Assembly (NCBI RefSeq): GCF_900099685.1
Contig: NZ_FNDW01000013.1
Coordinates: 1 to 64,000 of the forward strand
Reading direction: 5' to 3'
Origin: Chryseobacterium taeanense
GTDB lineage: Bacteria; Bacteroidota; Bacteroidia; Flavobacteriales; Weeksellaceae
DNA length: 64,000 nt
Part shown: one piece after another, positions 59,060-64,000 of the stretch
How the letters are laid out: each line of letters opens with the position of its first letter
Numbering within the stretch: position 1 is the stretch's first letter
Notes under the pieces: model-generated
Database searches by the model: none
The model's input: only the letters and a program-made list of their open reading frames with translations
What the model was told of the DNA's origin: nothing
Translations under genes and position numbers: made by a program

Positions 59060-60781
59060 ATGAAACGAGCAATCCTACTTTCCGCTTTTTTATTGTCTCA
59101 ATTTGGGACATCACAACTTTTAAAGACGAACGGACAAAAGATCGTCAACGACAAAGGCGAAAATATACAATTAAGAGGTCTCGGTCTGGGAGGATGGATG
59201 CTTCAGGAAGGATATATGCTGAAAACCGCTGATTTTGCCGGTCCGCAATATAAAATCAAAGAAAAAATCGCAGAGCTTATCGGTGAAGACGGAATGAATG
59301 AATTCTATAAAGCTTACCTCAAAAACGGAATCACCAAACAGGATATTGATTTTCTGAAGAAAGCAGGATTCAATTCTATAAGGCTGCCGATGCACTATAA
59401 TCTGTACACATTGCCCATTGAAAAAGAACCTAAAAAAGGTCAGAACACCTGGCTGGAAGAAGGATTTAAAATGACTGATGATCTTCTGAAATGGTGTGCT
59501 GACAATAAAATGTACCTGATTCTGGATCTTCATGCAGCTCCAGGCGGACAGGGAAATGACGTAAATATTTCCGACAACGACAAGTCTAAGCCATCCCTTT
59601 GGGAAAACGAGGAAAATCAAAAAAAGACGATTGCTCTTTGGAAAAAATTAGCAGAAAAGTATAAAGATAGTCCGTGGATTGGAGGGTATGATCTTATTAA
59701 TGAGCCCAACATCAATTTCACAGGAAAAAATCCGAACGGAACTGATGAAATGTCGAACGCTCCTCTCTGGAAACTTCAAAAAGATATCACGGAAGCCATT
59801 CGTACTGTTGATAAAAAACATATCATCATTATTGAAGGAAACGGCTGGGGAAACAATTATAACGGACTCACTCCACTTTGGGATGAAAATATGGTTTTCA
59901 GCTTTCATAAATACTGGAATTATAATGATGATGCTACCCTTAAATTTGCCCTTGATCTTCGTGAAAAATATAACATCCCAATCTGGCTGGGAGAAACAGG
60001 AGAAAACTCAAACGTTTGGTTCACGGAACTTATTCAGCTTTTGGATAAGCACAACATCGGTTATGCATTCTGGCCGATGAAAAAAATTGACAATATCGCA
60101 GGAATTACCAACGTAAAAATCACTCCGGAATATCAGAAGCTCCTGGATTACTGGAAAAACGGCGGTGAAAAACCATCAAAAGAATTTGCCAAAAAAGCAT
60201 TAATGCAGATTGCCGAAAATTATAAGTTTACTAATGTAGAAGTAAAAAATGATGTAATTGATGCCATGTTCAGACTGACTGTAGATTCCTCTACAAAACC
60301 TTTCAAAAATCTTCAGGCTCCGGGGAAAATTCCTGCAATAGATTATGACTTAGGAAGAATTGGCTCTGCATATAAAGACAATGATTTTATGAATCTCTGG
60401 GTAAGTGATCCGGAAAAAAGATCCGAATGGAACTCCGGAAACCAATTGAGAAATGACGGCGTTGACATCTATAAAACCGCAGACAATCAATATTATGTAG
60501 GGAAGACAGAAAGTGGTGAATGGCTTCAATACACGATCAATGCAAAAACAGGAAAAGCCTACACTTTTGATATTAATTATGCCAGTAATTCTCCGGCAAA
60601 AATCAGGATTGAAGATGCTTCCGGTAAAGTATTAACAACCGTTTCACTCGATTCTACAGGAGGAAATGAGAACTGGAAAACTGTTTCCGCAAAGGGAATC
60701 AATCTTAAAAAAGGTGAAAACAAAATCCGTATTTATTTTGAAAACGATGGTGTTAATCTTAAATATTTAGAATTGAAATAA
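59060..60781 (+). CDS. GH5-family glycoside hydrolase with C-terminal carbohydrate-binding module
   Basis: 573 residues, signal peptide (MKRAILLSAFLLSQFGTSQ). TIM barrel with LRGLGLGGWMLQEGYM, GFNSIRLPMHYN, ILDLHAAPGGQGND, the acid/base Glu215 in DLINEPNI and the nucleophile Glu312 in WLGETGEN. A linker and a CBM6-like beta-sandwich (about 430-573; GEWLQYTINAKTGKAYTFDI) follow. Acts on beta-glucans or related polysaccharides, specificity not clear. Neighbours: rplS before, retron after. Confidence 0.9.
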   Translation: MKRAILLSAFLLSQFGTSQLLKTNGQKIVNDKGENIQLRGLGLGGWMLQEGYMLKTADFAGPQYKIKEKIAELIGEDGMNEFYKAYLKNGITKQDIDFLKKAGFNSIRLPMHYNLYTLPIEKEPKKGQNTWLEEGFKMTDDLLKWCADNKMYLILDLHAAPGGQGNDVNISDNDKSKPSLWENEENQKKTIALWKKLAEKYKDSPWIGGYDLINEPNINFTGKNPNGTDEMSNAPLWKLQKDITEAIRTVDKKHIIIIEGNGWGNNYNGLTPLWDENMVFSFHKYWNYNDDATLKFALDLREKYNIPIWLGETGENSNVWFTELIQLLDKHNIGYAFWPMKKIDNIAGITNVKITPEYQKLLDYWKNGGEKPSKEFAKKALMQIAENYKFTNVEVKNDVIDAMFRLTVDSSTKPFKNLQAPGKIPAIDYDLGRIGSAYKDNDFMNLWVSDPEKRSEWNSGNQLRNDGVDIYKTADNQYYVGKTESGEWLQYTINAKTGKAYTFDINYASNSPAKIRIEDASGKVLTTVSLDSTGGNENWKTVSAKGINLKKGENKIRIYFENDGVNLKYLELK

Positions 60782-60799
60782 GAAAAAATCTTAAATTGC

Positions 60800-60833
60800 A
60801 AATCCCTTTTAGTTTCTAAGAGGGATTTAAAAA
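60800..60833. terminator. Hairpin between convergent GH5 and retron RT genes
   Basis: AAATCCCT (60800-60807) and AGGGATTT (60821-60828) pair around a 13-nt loop, without a strong T tract on either side. Confidence 0.5.
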
Positions 60834-61967
60834 CTATTCGCTAATACTCCAATTTATTTTCCTAAAAATATCAAACATTTTATTTGCTACATCTTTATTG
60901 ATAGAATTTGTATAACAAATATGCCCAAATAGCCAATCATGAAACTGAATAATATTATATTTTCTAAAATCTTTATTTCTTTCTAAATGGTTATTAACAC
61001 CAAACTTTCTGCAATAATGTAAATGTTTAAATATTTCTTTCCTATATTTTTTTGAGAGATTAACATCGCTTGTCACAGTAAGTCCCGTAACGTATTGACG
61101 CTGTCCTTTTTTCTTAATAATGGTTTTTGAAGGATTGACAAAAAAACCTTCAGATTCTATAAGTTTTATAATAAGTTTTGAATATGGTAAAACGCCCTCA
61201 TTTTTCTTTACTGAAAAAGTGAGATCATCAGCATAACGACTGTAACGAAAATTCAATTTTTTTGACAAATTAATTATTTTTTTGTCTAAATTAGTAGCAA
61301 TAATATTTGCTAACATAGGACTTGTTGGCGCTCCTTGGGGTAATACAGGAGTCTTAGCATTTCTTATAGAAGATAATTTAAGTTTTGAATATTCATCAAA
61401 ACAGTTCCAGTAACTTTCTCTATTACTTGCAGTTACTATCTTAGCAATAGAAATAGCTAAATTTTTTATATAGCCAACAGATTCAAATACTTGCACTACT
61501 CTGTCAAAAGTAATAGAATCATAAAACTTTAATAAATCAACTTTAAGGATTTTTTCTGAATTTTCATGAACTATTGCGTTATTTAATATTCCTTGATTTG
61601 GCATAAAACCTTTACAACAATCTTCTAATTTATAAACATATAAAATATTTAGCAATATCCATTTTTGGATATATTTGAGATCTTTTGAAGGAGCCATTAT
61701 TTCCCTATAGCCATTCCTTTTCTTTTTTATACTAAAATAATTATATCTTTTATATTTATGTTCATACTTATTGTCATTCTCTCCAATTAAAAATCGAAGA
61801 TATTTATATTGAACACCAATTTCTTGGGCTAAGTGATGCAAAGAAAAAATTACAGGAAAACCATTTGAATCTAATTTCTTAATATATTCAACGCAAACAT
61901 CTATATATTCTTTAGACTTCCCTTGCTTTTCAGCTTCCAAAATAAACAGTTCTAAAGGAAAAGGCAT
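60834..61967 (-). CDS. Retron reverse transcriptase
   Basis: 377 residues. Palm-domain motifs: VDLLKFYDSI (about 143-152), LPQGAPTSP (209-217) and the catalytic YADD (245-248, RYSRYADDLTFSV). The two features that separate retron RTs from group II intron and DGR enzymes are present: the NAxxH motif (N130-A-I-V-H134) and the VTG triplet (V293-T-G295, QYVTGLTV) near the thumb. The enzyme would copy part of the neighbouring non-coding RNA into msDNA branched on a guanosine. Much more AT-rich than the GH5 gene beside it. Effector gene upstream on the same strand. Confidence 0.93.
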   Translation of the reverse strand: MPFPLELFILEAEKQGKSKEYIDVCVEYIKKLDSNGFPVIFSLHHLAQEIGVQYKYLRFLIGENDNKYEHKYKRYNYFSIKKKRNGYREIMAPSKDLKYIQKWILLNILYVYKLEDCCKGFMPNQGILNNAIVHENSEKILKVDLLKFYDSITFDRVVQVFESVGYIKNLAISIAKIVTASNRESYWNCFDEYSKLKLSSIRNAKTPVLPQGAPTSPMLANIIATNLDKKIINLSKKLNFRYSRYADDLTFSVKKNEGVLPYSKLIIKLIESEGFFVNPSKTIIKKKGQRQYVTGLTVTSDVNLSKKYRKEIFKHLHYCRKFGVNNHLERNKDFRKYNIIQFHDWLFGHICYTNSINKDVANKMFDIFRKINWSISE

Positions 61968-61989
61968 TATTTATTACTTATTTAAATTT

Positions 61990-62160
61990 ATTTTATATAA
62001 AACTCAAGAATCTAAATAAATTCTTAATAAGCTAAGTGAAATTTTCGTTTATTATAAGTCTAAGCGATTCTACGGTTTGAGAAAATTTCACTTAGCTTAT
62101 TAAAAATTATCAAGTAGCTTTAAATATTCTTAGTAAACTTCACTAAGACGTTAATAATTT
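61990..62160 (-). ncRNA. Retron non-coding RNA (msr-msd), candidate
   Basis: The 215-bp gap between effector stop and RT start holds no gene but strong structure. A perfect 21-bp stem (62026-62046 with 62081-62101) with a 34-nt loop is the likely msd hairpin. On its 5' side (minus strand) lies a CTTAGT/ACTAAG hairpin (62129-62147), a likely msr stem-loop. A weak TTAAATT/AATTTAA pairing of the outer parts could be the a1/a2 stem. The priming guanosine cannot be placed with certainty. Transcribed on the minus strand with the effector and RT. Confidence 0.7.
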
Positions 62161-62182
62161 AATACTAACTATTACTAATATT

Positions 62183-63433
62183 TTATGCCTTTCCTTTGAA
62201 CTGTTTAGGCAAATTTAAAATATTTTTCAATAACATTCTTTCTCTTGTTTCATTTCTAAAATTTTCTTTTTTAACATTTTTAATAATAGAGTCTATAAGA
62301 TTAATACCTTCAATTGTCAAATCTTTACTTTTACTGAAAAATTTTTGCTTAATCGCTTTTTTATAGATTTCTTCTAGCTCATGTAGCGTTAATCCTAATA
62401 ATTGGCATATTAAAATATTTTCCATTTTATAATTTCTACGTAAAAATAATAATGCAATTAAAGAATGATGTTCCTTAATACTATAAGTGAAATTTTGCGA
62501 TTTATTATTTCTTGTATTATAGTTGTAAAAACTATTATCATTTTTTAAAATATTTAACCCCAATTTTTTATATATTCCAATAAAAAAAGAAAACTCTTTT
62601 TTTATTTCTCTTGCCTCACTTATTTTTGATTCTTCAAACCTGGGAAATAAAGATTTCCAACTATCACTATCTTTCCAAATAATAGGTAAGGTATTATTTG
62701 GGCTACCATAAGAAAAACTTAAGAATGATTCAGAATTTGAATAACCTCTAGGTAAATATTTGAATGATTTTTCATACTTCAAAATAATTTTTTTAATCTC
62801 TTCTATATTACCTAAAAATTTCAATGGAGAAGTATCATTGCAAAATATCTTTGATCTAAATTCAGATTTTATTAATAAATTAGGAAATCTAGACTCTAAA
62901 TAGTTTTTTGCCTCGAGCATTGTAATTGATGAAAGTAAAGTGATTGATTTAAAATTATTATTATATATCCATTTTTTTGTAGACTTTTTCGAAAATTCTT
63001 TACAAAAAGAATGACCAGAACCAACAAAATCATCAATAAAAACAACATGCTTATACTTCCCAATTTTTATTTTTTCATAATCAAATTCAATAGCAATGTT
63101 TTTTCTTCGCCTTAATTTCGGTGTATGAGTTAATGGATAGGTTATCAAAGTCGAACTTTTTCCTATTTTCCCATATGGTATAAAAACTATTCCTTCATAA
63201 GTTGGGATATCTTTTATTAAACTACCAAGCAAATCATCAAACCTCATTAGCAACTCATTATAAGTAATGAATTCAAAGGTTAACATTAGTGTAAGAATAT
63301 GGTCTATTTCATCATCCTCAAAATTCTCAAGCCACTTAATAATTTTAGATGGAAAAACCGAATACTTCAATCTAGGAAGTAAATGCTCTATTTTGTTAAA
63401 ATATTTTTTATTATATTTAAAAGTATAACTCAT
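62183..63433 (-). CDS. Retron effector: phosphoribosyltransferase-like protein with C-terminal helical/winged-helix part
   Basis: 416 residues. The middle has a PRPP-loop-like motif, KHVVFIDDFVGSGHSFCKEF (about 128-147), as in type I phosphoribosyltransferase folds, preceded by an IPYGKIGKSS strand. Farther on, YSNSESFLSFSYGSPNNTLP then IIW (about 231-253) fits the PRTase-like effectors of conflict systems. The C-terminal third is helical and may be a winged helix (about 320-390). Retrons with PRTase and winged-helix effectors have been classified before. Encoded 215 bp before the RT with the ncRNA between. A toxic activity released on phage attack is inferred. Confidence 0.8.
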   Translation of the reverse strand: MSYTFKYNKKYFNKIEHLLPRLKYSVFPSKIIKWLENFEDDEIDHILTLMLTFEFITYNELLMRFDDLLGSLIKDIPTYEGIVFIPYGKIGKSSTLITYPLTHTPKLRRRKNIAIEFDYEKIKIGKYKHVVFIDDFVGSGHSFCKEFSKKSTKKWIYNNNFKSITLLSSITMLEAKNYLESRFPNLLIKSEFRSKIFCNDTSPLKFLGNIEEIKKIILKYEKSFKYLPRGYSNSESFLSFSYGSPNNTLPIIWKDSDSWKSLFPRFEESKISEAREIKKEFSFFIGIYKKLGLNILKNDNSFYNYNTRNNKSQNFTYSIKEHHSLIALLFLRRNYKMENILICQLLGLTLHELEEIYKKAIKQKFFSKSKDLTIEGINLIDSIIKNVKKENFRNETRERMLLKNILNLPKQFKGKA

Positions 63434-63437
63434 GTAA

Positions 63438-63445
63438 CAAAATTA
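63438..63445 (-). promoter_or_regulatory. -7 promoter element (TAATTTTG) of the retron operon
   Basis: On the minus strand TAATTTTG matches TAnnTTTG and ends 4 bp before the effector ATG, implying a leaderless or nearly leaderless mRNA. No clear -33 element. Confidence 0.35.
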
Positions 63446-63487
63446 AATACTAAATTTAAAAGAAAATCAACTATAAAATATATTTAA

Positions 63488-64000
63488 ATGCAAAAAAAAT
63501 TTAAATTGGTATTCTTTTTTCTATCCGCATTTATCTATTCCCAGGAATCAGTTTTAGATAAAAAAATCAGTTCAATCATCCAAGATAAAAAATCTACTAT
63601 TGGAATTTCCGTTCTCGGTTTTGAAAATGGTTTTAAATACAACAAAAATGCAGATAAGAAACTTCCGATGCAAAGTGTCTTTAAATTTCATATCGCAGCG
63701 ACTGTTCTCGATTATGTTGATAAAGGTAAGCTTTCTCTGGATCAAAAAGTATTATTAGACAAATCCAATTTATTAGAAAATACCTGGTCGCCCCTTCGCG
63801 AGAAATATCCCAACGGAGGCGTAGAAATTCCTTTAAGTGAAGTTCTTGAATATACCGTTGCCAAAAGCGATAATAACGGGTGCGATATTCTGCTGAAATT
63901 ATTAGGCGGTACACAAACCGTTCAGCGATTTATGGATTCAAAAGGTTTGAAAGGTTTTCAGATTAAATACAATGAAGCGGAAATGCACAAAGACTGGAAT
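63488..64000 (+). CDS. bla: Class A beta-lactamase, CGA/CIA type (5' part, cut by window end)
   Basis: The first 171 codons, open to the window end. Signal peptide (MQKKFKLVFFFLSAFIYSQE), then the Ser63-x-x-Lys66 motif in MQSVFKFHIAA, the SDN motif at 127-129 (KSDNNGCDILL) and the omega-loop glutamate region near 161-170 (YNEAEMHKDW). Segments such as SIIQDKKSTIGISVLGFEN and NLLENTWSPLREKYPNGG closely resemble the chromosomal extended-spectrum class A enzymes CGA-1 and CIA of Chryseobacterium, as I recall them. The KTG box lies beyond the window. It should hydrolyse penicillins and cephalosporins in the periplasm. Divergent from the retron effector gene. Confidence 0.92.
   Translation, partial: MQKKFKLVFFFLSAFIYSQESVLDKKISSIIQDKKSTIGISVLGFENGFKYNKNADKKLPMQSVFKFHIAATVLDYVDKGKLSLDQKVLLDKSNLLENTWSPLREKYPNGGVEIPLSEVLEYTVAKSDNNGCDILLKLLGGTQTVQRFMDSKGLKGFQIKYNEAEMHKDWN

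Noticed and set aside
60834-61967. Group II intron maturase or diversity-generating retroelement
   Set aside because: No maturase or HNH domain, no variable/template repeats, and the retron-specific NAxxH and VTG motifs are present.

Overview
The window looks like chromosome of a flavobacterium of the Chryseobacterium group (Bacteroidota, Weeksellaceae). Evidence: AT-rich DNA; promoters of the Bacteroidota type (-7 box TAnnTTTG); almost no Shine-Dalgarno sites; gldF/gldG; two proteins with a C-terminal type IX secretion sorting domain; and, at the right edge, a class A beta-lactamase that strongly resembles the chromosomal CGA/CIA enzymes of Chryseobacterium as I remember them. No database was searched, so family names rest on motifs and remembered family features.

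Layout. 1-0.6 kb: the 3' end of an IS982-type transposase, a decayed M1-peptidase fragment and tRNA-Arg(TCG). 0.6-13.5 kb: outer-membrane barrel plus large TPR protein, amino-acid permease, Mpo1-like protein, transglutaminase-like protein, SPFH protein, dGTPase and an Fpg/Nei-like glycosylase. 13.5-20.2 kb: a 27-residue membrane peptide, a lone AAA ATPase, a YjbR protein, a 21-bp heptad-coding repeat, gcvP, a 51-residue Cys/Lys-rich protein and a J-domain protein. 20.2-22 kb: repeats, a candidate structured RNA and an ECF sigma factor operon with two small proteins. 22-30.5 kb: a run of small stress/detoxification-type genes (three AHSA1/SRPBCC, three VOC, DinB-like, SDR, alpha/beta hydrolase, DoxX) ending in divergent Crp/Fnr and AraC regulators. 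30.6-32.3 kb: a very AT-rich two-gene insert, membrane protein plus DGQHR-domain protein, a candidate defence or DNA-modification-linked module. 32.3-47 kb: gldFG, hemJ, kbl, M1 peptidase, PBP4-type dacB, priA, AEC transporter, beta-mannosidase. 47-48 kb: a 1-kb gene-free stretch full of repeats. 48-60.8 kb: cutC, glycosylasparaginase and GH20 hexosaminidase (glycan catabolism), outer-membrane barrel, scoAB, DoxX protein, secreted metallophosphoesterase, rplS, GH5 glycosidase. 60.8-63.4 kb: a complete retron (reverse transcriptase, structured RNA, phosphoribosyltransferase-like effector). 63.5-64 kb: 5' part of the beta-lactamase.

How it fits together. Most of the window is ordinary core genome. 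The accessory parts are the retron and the DGQHR module; both are visibly more AT-rich than their neighbours and sit between core genes. The gene-poor stretches carry several repeat families: two 23-bp-phased arrays of small hairpins whose arms change together, six copies of a roughly 100-bp dispersed repeat, and two hexanucleotide repeats placed directly in front of start codons (cutC and the glycosylasparaginase gene). The retron is the clearest biological system. The phased hairpin arrays are the structure least explained by known feature types.
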